Origin: Candidatus Vallotiella adelgis
GTDB taxonomy: Bacteria > Pseudomonadota > Gammaproteobacteria > Burkholderiales > Burkholderiaceae
Length of the DNA stretch: 64,000 bases
Assembly (NCBI RefSeq): GCF_020541305.1
Contig: NZ_CP047396.1
Location: 372,001 to 436,000 of the forward strand
Direction: 5' to 3'
The translations under genes and the position numbers were made by a program. The notes under the pieces were generated by a model, which was not told where the DNA came from, did not search any database, and saw nothing but the letters and a program-made list of their open reading frames with translations. Shown here piece after piece: positions 51,504 to 62,006 of the stretch (position 1 is its first letter; each line of letters opens with the position of its first letter).

Positions 51504-53552
51504 CTAGCCCCCCTCTTCTAGAATGCCATCGATATAGTTTGACCCACCCTGCTCTTTTACTTTTTTAACGACGCGGTGAACTTCGTCATCGGATACGAAT
51601 GCACCATGGATACGGACCGGTAAGCCAGTACCCGGCGTCAGGTACAACATATCACCTTGGCCAAGCAGCGACTCAGCACCTATCTGGTCTAGGATCGTGC
51701 GAGAATCAATTTTAGATGATACTTGAAATGCAATGCGCGCAGGTATGTTCGCTTTAATTAGACCGGTAATTATATCAACCGATGGCCGTTGCGTCGCAAG
51801 TATAAGATGGATGCCAGCTGCACGCGCTTTCTGTGCAATACGCGCGATTAGCTCTTCTACTTTTTTTCCGACAACCATCATTAAGTCAGCTAACTCATCG
51901 ATAATTACTACGATGTGTGGTAGCTTCTCGAGCGGCTCTGGTGCATCAGACATTATGCTGCACGGATTATAAATTTTTTCGTTACGCTGCACCGCGTCGT
52001 CAATCTTATTATTGTAGCTCGCTAAGTTACGCACACCCAGCTGGCTCATCAATTTATACCGCCGCTCCATCTCAGCGACGGCCCAGTTTAGCGTTTGAGC
52101 GGCTTGTTGCATATCGGTGATCACCGGACACAGCAGATGTGGAATACCCTGATAGACTGACAGCTCTAGCATTTTTGGGTCAATCATAATAAGGCGAACT
52201 TGCTCTGCGCTAGCTTTGTATAGAAGCGATAAAATCATCGCGTTGATGCCGACGGATTTACCAGAGCCAGTTGTACCGGCTACAAGCAGATGCGGCATTT
52301 TAGCTAGGTCCGCACATATCGGGCTACCACTAGTATCTTTTCCTAATCCTATTGTAATTAGCGAAGATGAATGCACATAAACTGCGGAGCCTAGGATTTC
52401 CGTCAGACGCACAGGCTGACGATGCCGATTTGGCACCTCTAAGCCCATGAAGTTCTTACTGGGAATCGTTTCAACCACGCGAATCGACGAAAGTGATAGG
52501 GCGCGAGAGAGATCCTTCGCAAGGTTGACGACCTGGCTGCCTTTAACTCCGACCGCCGGCTCTATTTCGTAGCGAGTAATCACCGGTCCGGGATAAGCTG
52601 CCACAACAGTGACTTCAACGCCGAAGTCCTTTAGCTTTTTTTCAATAAGTCGCGAAGTAAAGTCTAGCGCGTCAACCGACACGCTTTCCAGCATAGCTGG
52701 CGGCGGATCCAGCAGAATAATTGGTGGAAGCATGCTATTTCGAGGCAACTCTTGGAATAGCCCCACCTGTTTTTCCTGTTCTATGCACTCGGACCCAGTT
52801 GGTATTATGACTACTGCTGGCTCATGCTTCTTTGGCCGTCCTCGGCTGTATGCGATTTTACCTTCGTGCTTGACTTCTACTTCTTGGCTAGCCTTATGAT
52901 TATGCTTCTTGTTGTGCTGCAACCACGAGGTCATCACTGCACTGATTATCGTATCGCTAATCCATTTAACTGTCGCAAGCCACGAAAAGCGGAAAAATAA
53001 CGACAGACCTATCGCTAGCGCGAGCAGTAACGTTAACGTACCGCCGATAAACCCAAGCGCGTTTTTCACACCATAAGCTATTACATCTCCAATAATGCCG
53101 CCCGGAACCCGAAGTAACTGAGCCTTAAGAGAGGGTATCCATAACGCTTCTAAGCCGTTGCTAGCTAGGAGCACAAGCGCGAACGACAGTATATCAGTTA
53201 ACCAGCCGCCTTCGCGCAGTATAGTCGGTGTATCCTGCGCACCGCGCTGCGTGAAGCGCCAGTAATTATCCGCGATGCTTCTCCCTAACAGTACAATCCA
53301 CCAGTAAGTAGATAAGCCAAATAGTAGTAATAGGACATCGGCTACCCATGCACCAATACGACCACCCCAGTTTTTAATCTGATCTACCCGTACAGCATAC
53401 GTCCAGCCTGGGTCATATCGGCTATAGCTGACTAATGCCATCAGCAAAAACAAGCCGAGTGCGACCTGTAGTATCCAGCGCATCTCACTTAGTAAGCGAG
53501 ATAGACGATGTGGTAAAGCTTTTCCCTCGGTGGAATAAGTAGACTTCGCCAT
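51504..53552 (-). CDS. ftsK: DNA translocase FtsK, lacking the gamma domain
   Basis: Septal DNA pump. Four to five N-terminal membrane helices (about residues 26-42, 68-90, 118-132, 150-187), a short linker, then the RecA-like motor: Walker [13 protein letters not shown] at 425-435, Walker [13 protein letters not shown], and the conserved [29 protein letters not shown]. The frame ends ILEEGG, just where the linker to the gamma domain should begin; Burkholderia FtsK is about 770 residues, this is 682. The missing domain survives as a pseudogene next door. A 444-bp copy of residues about 303-450 lies downstream of trxB. Confidence 0.93.
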   Translation of the reverse strand: MAKSTYSTEGKALPHRLSRLLSEMRWILQVALGLFLLMALVSYSRYDPGWTYAVRVDQIKNWGGRIGAWVADVLLLLFGLSTYWWIVLLGRSIADNYWRFTQRGAQDTPTILREGGWLTDILSFALVLLASNGLEALWIPSLKAQLLRVPGGIIGDVIAYGVKNALGFIGGTLTLLLALAIGLSLFFRFSWLATVKWISDTIISAVMTSWLQHNKKHNHKASQEVEVKHEGKIAYSRGRPKKHEPAVVIIPTGSECIEQEKQVGLFQELPRNSMLPPIILLDPPPAMLESVSVDALDFTSRLIEKKLKDFGVEVTVVAAYPGPVITRYEIEPAVGVKGSQVVNLAKDLSRALSLSSIRVVETIPSKNFMGLEVPNRHRQPVRLTEILGSAVYVHSSSLITIGLGKDTSGSPICADLAKMPHLLVAGTTGSGKSVGINAMILSLLYKASAEQVRLIMIDPKMLELSVYQGIPHLLCPVITDMQQAAQTLNWAVAEMERRYKLMSQLGVRNLASYNNKIDDAVQRNEKIYNPCSIMSDAPEPLEKLPHIVVIIDELADLMMVVGKKVEELIARIAQKARAAGIHLILATQRPSVDIITGLIKANIPARIAFQVSSKIDSRTILDQIGAESLLGQGDMLYLTPGTGLPVRIHGAFVSDDEVHRVVKKVKEQGGSNYIDGILEEGG
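52203..52646 (-). repeat. 444-bp exact direct repeat, copy 1 (inside ftsK)
   Basis: Identical, base for base as far as I could compare, to 54967-55410 and in the same orientation. It encodes FtsK residues about 303-450, including Walker A. Flanking bases differ at both ends. Confidence 0.95.
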
Positions 53553-54813
<1,261 letters not shown>

Positions 54814-55594
54814 GATAGTTTTTCTCTATAAATGTTAAGCCGCATAACGATAGTCGAGTGTGTAATACGGCACGCTCAACTTTAATAAGTCCGTATAATA
54901 TAGAGACTATTCGGATGCGTGCGTTTGAGCGCACACCAATAAACCGCCGCTTTCTCTATCCTCACCCTCTGCGCTAGCTTTGTATAGAAGCGATAAAATC
55001 ATCGCGTTGATGCCGACGGATTTACCAGAGCCAGTTGTACCGGCTACAAGCAGATGCGGCATTTTAGCTAGGTCCGCACATATCGGGCTACCACTAGTAT
55101 CTTTTCCTAATCCTATTGTAATTAGCGAAGATGAATGCACATAAACTGCGGAGCCTAGGATTTCCGTCAGACGCACAGGCTGACGATGCCGATTTGGCAC
55201 CTCTAAGCCCATGAAGTTCTTACTGGGAATCGTTTCAACCACGCGAATCGACGAAAGTGATAGGGCGCGAGAGAGATCCTTCGCAAGGTTGACGACCTGG
55301 CTGCCTTTAACTCCGACCGCCGGCTCTATTTCGTAGCGAGTAATCACCGGTCCGGGATAAGCTGCCACAACAGTGACTTCAACGCCGAAGTCCTTTAGCT
55401 TTTTTTCAATTGACTACGTATCTTAGTTGGACTAAGAACTACGCTTTATTCAGCCTAAGTGTGCCTTGGTTTCAAGACTCTATCAAGACTTTTCTCGGTG
55501 ACAATGCTCGAGGTAAGTACAAAATGAATCTGATCACTCTTCACTATACTAAGCAGGCGAAGCAGTCACTAACGCACCTTTTGACTAGGTATAT
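54814..55594. other. trxB-nadE spacer holding the ftsK fragment
   Basis: Apart from the duplicated fragment at 54967-55410, the remaining pieces (54814-54966 and 55411-55594) show no gene. Confidence 0.6.
54967..55410 (-). repeat. 444-bp exact direct repeat, copy 2 (ftsK fragment)
   Basis: Second copy, 2,764 bases from the first. The frame through it can be read from an ATG at 55368 (154 codons to a stop at 54907), carrying Walker A but no Walker B, so no function is likely. No insertion-sequence ends or target duplications flank it. Confidence 0.95.
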
Positions 55595-57277
55595 TCAAGA
55601 TTTTTCACTAAAATGTGAAGTGATTGGATACCGCCAATCTCGACCAAATGCGCGGTGTGTAACACGGATTCCAATTGGTGCCTGGCGTCGTTTATATTCG
55701 TTGATCTTAATTAGCCGCGCAACCTGATGGACATCGTCGTGAGAATAGCCAGCTGAGATAATGTCAGTTAGCGACTGATCTTCTTCCATATACATCTGGA
55801 TAATCGCATCTAGCACTTCATATGCGGGCAAGCTATCTTGATCGGTCTGGTTTACACGCAGCTCAGCGGATGGCGGTCGAGTCAGGATTCTTTGTGGGAT
55901 AATGTCGTGCGTAGAAAATGTGGTTGCAGAATTCCGATAACAGCACAGATGATACACTAATGTCTTCGAAATATCCTTGATTACCGCAAATCCTCCGGCC
56001 ATGTCTCCGTATAACGTGCAGTAACCCACAGCCATTTCACTCTTATTGCTGGTGGTCAGCACAATCCAGCCGGATTTATTGGACAGCGCCATAAGTAATG
56101 TACCTCGAATGCGGGCCTGAATGTTTTCTTCAGTAGTATCTTCAGATGAGCCGTCAAACTCTACGGCTAGTGATCCGCGAAACGCATCGAACATTGGATT
56201 AATAGCAATTTCGTCGTAGCGCACACCCACGCGTCGAGTCATTTCCGCGGCATCGAGCATGGATATTCCTGCAGTATAGCGGGATGGCATCATAATCGCG
56301 CGCACACGCTCGGCACCAAATGCGTCGCACGCGACAGCTAGTACTAGTGCAGAATCGACACCACCGGACAATCCAATAATTGCCCCAGGAAATCCGTTCT
56401 TATTTACATAATCTTGAACACCAAGAACCAGTGCGGCATAGACTTGCGCCTCAATGCATTCACGCGGCGCGATTGCTCTATGTTGCGCCCGTTGTATACT
56501 GCTTAACTCGACAATTGCTATCTGTTCAACAAATTGTGGCAGGCGTGCTACTAGTTCGCCCTGCGTATTGAGCACAAACGAGCCCCCGTCGAATATTAGC
56601 TCATCTTGCGCACCTACTAGATTTACATAGACAACCGACATACCAGTTTCTCGAATGCGCTTGCGCAAGATATCGATTCGCACATCTTCCTTGTTTATAT
56701 GATACGGAGAGCCATTTAGTATCAGTAGTACTTGAGCGCCTACAGCCTTTGCTAATAAAGCGGCTGATGGATGCCACGCGTCCTCGCAGATAATGCTGCT
56801 AAACGTCACGCCACCAAGCTCAAATACTAAAGGCTTTGAATGCGAAGCAAAATACCGTTTTTCATCGAACACTGCGGTATTAGGCAATTCTTGTTTTAGA
56901 TATGTCCCTACAATTTTTCCGTCAACTAATAGTGATGCCGCGTTGAATGTGTCCAGTGGTGATGCGCTAAGCTTGACCGGTCTAGTTTGATGAACATCGC
57001 TTATCGGTGCGTTGCAAAGTGGATGACCGACCAATACGCGCAGTCCAGCAAAACATGCTAGCTGAGCGACTAACTCGCGAAGTGCTGCATAGCTTGCTGT
57101 AAAAAACGCCGGGCGTAGTAGCAAGTCTTCGGGTGGGTAGCCGGATAGAGCTAGTTCTGGTGCGATCATTAACAATGCGCCAGCATTATGAGCAACTTGC
57201 GCGGCTTCGACGATTTTCGCAATATTTCCGGAAAAATCACCGACGGTCACATTGATCTGGGCAAGAGCGATTTTCAT
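55595..57277 (-). CDS. nadE: Glutamine-dependent NAD+ synthetase
   Basis: Amidates nicotinic acid adenine dinucleotide to NAD+, taking ammonia from glutamine. N-terminal nitrilase-like glutaminase with the triad Glu41 (APELALSGYPPEDLL), Lys128 (YLKQELPN) and Cys164 (SIICEDAWH); C-terminal synthetase with the P-loop GLSGGVDSALVLA, TTSNKSEMAVGYCTLYGDMAGG and the end INEYKRRQAPIGIRVTHRAFG. 560 aa, full length. Its Burkholderia neighbour glnB (PII) was not seen. Confidence 0.96.
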   Translation of the reverse strand: MKIALAQINVTVGDFSGNIAKIVEAAQVAHNAGALLMIAPELALSGYPPEDLLLRPAFFTASYAALRELVAQLACFAGLRVLVGHPLCNAPISDVHQTRPVKLSASPLDTFNAASLLVDGKIVGTYLKQELPNTAVFDEKRYFASHSKPLVFELGGVTFSSIICEDAWHPSAALLAKAVGAQVLLILNGSPYHINKEDVRIDILRKRIRETGMSVVYVNLVGAQDELIFDGGSFVLNTQGELVARLPQFVEQIAIVELSSIQRAQHRAIAPRECIEAQVYAALVLGVQDYVNKNGFPGAIIGLSGGVDSALVLAVACDAFGAERVRAIMMPSRYTAGISMLDAAEMTRRVGVRYDEIAINPMFDAFRGSLAVEFDGSSEDTTEENIQARIRGTLLMALSNKSGWIVLTTSNKSEMAVGYCTLYGDMAGGFAVIKDISKTLVYHLCCYRNSATTFSTHDIIPQRILTRPPSAELRVNQTDQDSLPAYEVLDAIIQMYMEEDQSLTDIISAGYSHDDVHQVARLIKINEYKRRQAPIGIRVTHRAFGRDWRYPITSHFSEKS

Positions 57278-58835
57278 AGATAAACAATGAATAAATTAGC
57301 TGCACAGCGTATAAACAATTATCGTACGACGATTCTAAGCGAATTGGCCAAATGTGGATACATCACAATAGAACATGCTACTGCAGCCAGTGCAATCCAT
57401 GTGATCTTTTATAAAAAAATTCTCAATACGTTGCGAGCAGCGTATTGAGCGATTATGAAAACTAATTGATCCGTGCAGTTCATCAGCCTGTGGTCACATA
57501 TTTACGACCAAATATAACTAGATGCACGAAAAAGTACTTGCGGCAGAAGTAGCGGCGCTACTATACATCAGCTATATATCTACAGAAGTATTGATTGGGC
57601 CGGGGCATAACCTGGTACGGATTAGCGTCATGGGTTGTGCTACCACCAGCTACTATACGTAGTAACATCTTTTTAGCGTAAGCTAATGCACCGAATAGCT
57701 CGATTGCAACGCCTAGTATTATTACTAGGCCGATATGCTATCGCGGCGGTTCAGATATGCCACACATCATTGTGGCATATCTTTTATATAGACTAAATGA
57801 CAAGTATCGCCACCTTAATAACTCGTATTCTGCGCCCTTAGAAGGAAAGAGAAAGACAAGAACATTAAGCGCTGAACAACTCAAAATTCGTAATGCCTTT
57901 GCTTTTGTTATACTGCACTGCCCTACTAGGTCCAAATAATAACTAGACAAAAGAATGGATATTTTTCTCGCGGCTCTATTGTTCAGGAATATTGTGATCA
58001 TGACTAGATAGTCCGCCTGTACTTAGATTGCATCCGAATAGTTAGTGTAACTAAGCCAGCAACCTATCGCTCATGATTGTCTAGCAAACCGGCGCAGAGA
58101 GCTTAAGCTCACTACTCCTCTATTTATGCAGCGTATCTCTGTTGTAGGAACGGGTAAAAAGCATTTTTTATCGACGATTCTGAGGAGAAAAGAGCTTAAA
58201 TATGGGCTTTAGAACCTTATGTTTCAATAATGAAACTTACATCTCACGATAATGATGAGAAACTAATATAGTGAATCACCATTTTCTATATCTCTCTGCA
58301 TTTGTCACAGCACGACATCAGAAAAAAAATAAAAGAATAATGACTTGCACTATTTTTAAAAAACGTGTATATCCGGTCTAGAATGCTACAGTTGCAATAT
58401 TTCTGCCTCTTTCCAGAGAAAGACTACTAATCGTATTTATTTGAATTCATGAGCAAAGATACCATAGTGCCAGCACTAGATAGATAATATGCCGAGATAG
58501 CAGTGGAAAACAAACTACCTATGGTCTGGATTAATTTAGATAAAATATATTATTAAATGGTGCATTAATTTAATAAGGAAATCTCTTAGGATGCTCATCG
58601 TCGTTGACGACTTCTAGGAGAAAAACAGGACGGCTCACGTGTGCATTAATTAGCAAGCCCTCTAGTTCGCGTAGTGATTTTATGTATTCTGTCGAGCGTG
58701 ACGTAAGCCAACTTGCATAAAGTCGATGCAATGATTTTCGCTCATCTCATTCTGGAAGTACCTAAATCCAACTTTGACTGTTTAGTATCGGTGATGTGAG
58801 CACAAAACAACTTAGTGAGAGTGTCGACGTTTTGT
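57278..58835. other. 1.56 kb spacer between nadE and ppa
   Basis: No gene recognised. Hairpins at 57711-57730 (gcctagta / tactaggc) and 57753-57782 (12-bp arms), the latter followed on the plus strand by ttta, and at 58550-58576 (ttattaaat / atttaataa). Confidence 0.65.
57753..57782. repeat. Perfect hairpin, 12-bp arms, 6-nt loop
   Basis: agatatgccaca, loop catcat, and its exact complement. The plus-strand continuation ttta gives it a weak terminator look, but no plus-strand gene precedes it. Confidence 0.88.
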
Positions 58836-59366
58836 TTATAGATTGTTGAAGTTTGCAATGCCATCCATAATTTCTTTATGTGCGGCAGTAATATCTGCCC
58901 AGCCTTCGACTTTTACCCACTTGTTTGTCTCAAGGGCCTTATACTCTTGGAAAAAATGCCTGATCTGATCTTTTAGATAAGCTGGCACGTCATTGACCGA
59001 CTTTAAATATGAAGTCATTGGAGAGATCGTGTCGGCTGGTACTGCGATCAATTTTACATCCTGTCCAGATTCATCCGTCATATTCAACGCGCCTAATGCG
59101 CGACAACGGACAACTGAACCCGCCAGCAGCGGAAATGTCGTGATTACCAATACATCGACCGGATCTCCATCTCCGGAAAGCGTTTGTGGGATGAATCCGT
59201 AGTTGACTGGGTAGCGCATACCCGTTCCGATAAAACGATCGACAATGAGCATACCTAACTCCTTGTCGGCCTCGTACTTGACTGGGTCGCTTTGTGCTGG
59301 AATTTCAATAATAGCATTGAAATCGTGTGGAAGATTTTTGCCAGGTAGAACGTGATTAAAACTCAT
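58836..59366 (-). CDS. ppa: Inorganic pyrophosphatase (family I)
   Basis: Hydrolyses pyrophosphate, pulling biosynthetic reactions forward. NAIIEIPAQSDPVKYEADKE, YPVNYGFIPQTLSGDGDPVDVLVI and the metal-site Asps in DGDPVD are intact, followed by VKLIAVPAD and HFFQEYKALE. 176 aa, normal. Alone between two long spacers. Confidence 0.97.
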   Translation of the reverse strand: MSFNHVLPGKNLPHDFNAIIEIPAQSDPVKYEADKELGMLIVDRFIGTGMRYPVNYGFIPQTLSGDGDPVDVLVITTFPLLAGSVVRCRALGALNMTDESGQDVKLIAVPADTISPMTSYLKSVNDVPAYLKDQIRHFFQEYKALETNKWVKVEGWADITAAHKEIMDGIANFNNL

Positions 59367-60579
59367 GACAGATTTCCTCTTAACAATAGAATAAATAGTA
59401 CAAGTAAAAGCCCGGAATTAATTATAATAGCAACTCGCTGCCATCGAGTAAGGAGGCCAATAACCCAACCGTATTTCCTGAATTTTGATTACTATAGATT
59501 TAGTATAATAGTAGTCATCGTGTATCGAGCGAATAGAATAGACAACTGCACATGTAAATTCTTTCGACGAAATCGTGATCTACTTTTCTTTGATGATAAG
59601 GCGGTCAAGCAAGCCAGATGCCAGTGCACTAATGCCGTGGGTCGCTTAGTGATAGGACAGATCCCGGCCAGTGGCTGTGTGAGATAACCGCCGTGATTAT
59701 AGTCACGGCGGTTATCACGGCACTACGGGTACTCTGGGCGAATGCTATAGTTTTACGCTAATCATAACCGTGCATCTGAGCATAACCGTGGCCTCGCTAA
59801 AGCAATCAACTATATGCTAGCCGGCTAGGTGGTTTTGCTACTCCGCTTTGAGTAAGTGCCATGGCCATGGGTTGAGGCGCAAATGTATCTATATTAGAGG
59901 CACTATCAATCTCTTGAGATACACTCAAATCACTAGTAAATTCAGTCTTATACTTCAACTGGCAATCTGTGAATACACGATATCAGCACCCTCTAATCAA
60001 GTCATTGATCGCGACTAGTTGGCAATCTGATGCCAGTACCTCAATCTGCGAAATCACTTTTAGGTTGAACCGCTACGCTAGAAGAATGTAAGTATCACAG
60101 AGTATAACTGTGGTGTAGGGTTGTATAAAAGAGCCTAATTTTAATATATCGGTAATATAGTGTAAGCCTGTAGATAAGGTATACTCAAACCATACGTATA
60201 TAGAGTAAAAGCCTTTCCACCTTGATATCGATAATCTCTAGAATTATAGAGATCGTTTTACTACTTGAATATAATACTGTACTGCGGTAGGCCTATAAAC
60301 ATAGTAAAACGTGTTTGAACGAGAAAACTGCTAGCTCACAATAGATTGAATTATCTATCGTTCAAGCCTATTATTTGCTGCTAGATCACTTTCGTGTCAA
60401 TCTATCCAAAATAATGTGAGGCGATAGCAATGGTTGTACAACACAAACACTACACCAAGCAGATCTAGCCATCGCCATAGCAACTGCGCACAACACCAGC
60501 GTTCCATCCTGCGGCGATGCTAGAATGCTTATCTTTGCTGAATAGTGATGTAGCAAAAAGCACCCTCCACTCTTTCGTT
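59367..60579. other. 1.2 kb spacer between ppa and argH
   Basis: No gene recognised. Includes a 14-bp perfect hairpin at 59683-59716. The open frame of argH extends back to 60517, but that part is not conserved. Confidence 0.65.
59683..59716. repeat. Perfect hairpin, 14-bp arms, 6-nt loop
   Basis: gataaccgccgtga, loop ttatag, exact complement. No T tract on either side. Confidence 0.9.
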
Positions 60580-61992
60580 ATGACTTTCCAATTACACAAA
60601 AAGAAAGAAGCTTGGTCAGCGCGTTTTTCTGAGCCGATGTCCGAGCTTGTTAAGCGCTATACCTCATCCATATTTTTCGATAAACGGCTCGCACTTGTCG
60701 ATATCGAAGCTTCGCTTGCGCATGCAGAAATGCTCAATGTACAACGAATTATCAGCGACGACGATATCAAGGCGATCCGAAAAGGCATGGAGCAGATACA
60801 GGGTGAAATCAGGCGTGGCGAATTCAAATGGCGTCTAGATCTTGAAGACGTTCATCTAAATATCGAGGCCCGGCTAACCGCACTAATCGGAGACGCGGGT
60901 AAGCGGTTGCACACTGGGCGCTCGCGCAACGACCAGGTCGCTACTGATATTCGGCTCTGGCTGCGCGGCGAGATTGACCAGATTGGTTCGCTTCTTAAGA
61001 GTTTCCGAAGCGCGCTACTTGATCTTGCAGAACAGCATGCTGATACAATCTTACCAGGCCTCACGCACCTGCAAGTCGCTCAACCAGTTACCTTCGGTCA
61101 CCATCTGCTGGCATATATAGAAATGTTTACGCGAGATACCCAGCGGATGCTCGACTGCCGAAAACGAGTAAACTGGCTGCCGTTAGGTGCTGCAGCGCTT
61201 GCGGGTACCAGTTATCCGATCGACCGCGAGCAAGTTGCCCAAACTCTTGGTTTCGATAACATCTGCGCAAATTCACTCGATGCGGTTTCGGACCGAGACT
61301 TCGCAGTCGAATTCACCGCGTCCGCGGCGTTAATTATGACGCATGTGTCGCGGCTGTCTGAAGAGCTAGTACTGTGGATGAACCAGCAGATTGGCTTCAT
61401 CGACCTAGCAGATCGTTTTTGCACCGGCTCCTCGATCATGCCCCAGAAAAAAAACCCCGACGTTCCTGAGCTTGCACGCGGCAAAACCGGCCGCGTGAAT
61501 GGACACTTGATTGCATTACTTACGATCATGAAAGGCCAGCCACTTGCATACAATAAGGACAATCAGGAAGATAAAGAGCCGCTGATCGATACGGTTGATA
61601 CGGTATCCGATACACTGCGTATTTTCACTGAAATGGTTACCGGAATTATAGTTAAGCCGCATGCGATGCGAGCCGCAGCACTACAGGGATTTTCGACTGC
61701 GACTGATTTAGCTGATTACCTCGTCAAGCACGGCTTACCATTCCGAGACGCACACGAGGCGGTAGCACATGCAGTACGGGTCTGCGTGGACAAAGGTTGT
61801 AATCTAGCGAATCTGACACTCACTCAACTGCGTTCTGAACTGCCTGAAGTCGCGTCGTTGCTAGGTGACGACGTGTTCGACTATCTAACGCTGGAAGGCT
61901 CAATTTCTAGCCGAAATCATGTGGGTGGTACAGCGCCGCAGCAAGTGCGAAACGCCATCGCGGCCGCACGCGCTATATTATCTAGCCAATAG
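60580..61992 (+). CDS. argH: Argininosuccinate lyase
   Basis: Last step of arginine synthesis: argininosuccinate to arginine and fumarate. Fumarase/ASL superfamily motifs are intact: [25 protein letters not shown]-type [15 protein letters not shown], and the signature [15 protein letters not shown] with its catalytic Ser loop. The ATG at 60580 ([20 protein letters not shown], 470 aa) matches the family start. Convergent with the decarboxylase gene 14 bases away. Confidence 0.96.
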   Translation: MTFQLHKKKEAWSARFSEPMSELVKRYTSSIFFDKRLALVDIEASLAHAEMLNVQRIISDDDIKAIRKGMEQIQGEIRRGEFKWRLDLEDVHLNIEARLTALIGDAGKRLHTGRSRNDQVATDIRLWLRGEIDQIGSLLKSFRSALLDLAEQHADTILPGLTHLQVAQPVTFGHHLLAYIEMFTRDTQRMLDCRKRVNWLPLGAAALAGTSYPIDREQVAQTLGFDNICANSLDAVSDRDFAVEFTASAALIMTHVSRLSEELVLWMNQQIGFIDLADRFCTGSSIMPQKKNPDVPELARGKTGRVNGHLIALLTIMKGQPLAYNKDNQEDKEPLIDTVDTVSDTLRIFTEMVTGIIVKPHAMRAAALQGFSTATDLADYLVKHGLPFRDAHEAVAHAVRVCVDKGCNLANLTLTQLRSELPEVASLLGDDVFDYLTLEGSISSRNHVGGTAPQQVRNAIAAARAILSSQ

Positions 61993-62006
61993 CGATGTTG
62001 CTCTGC

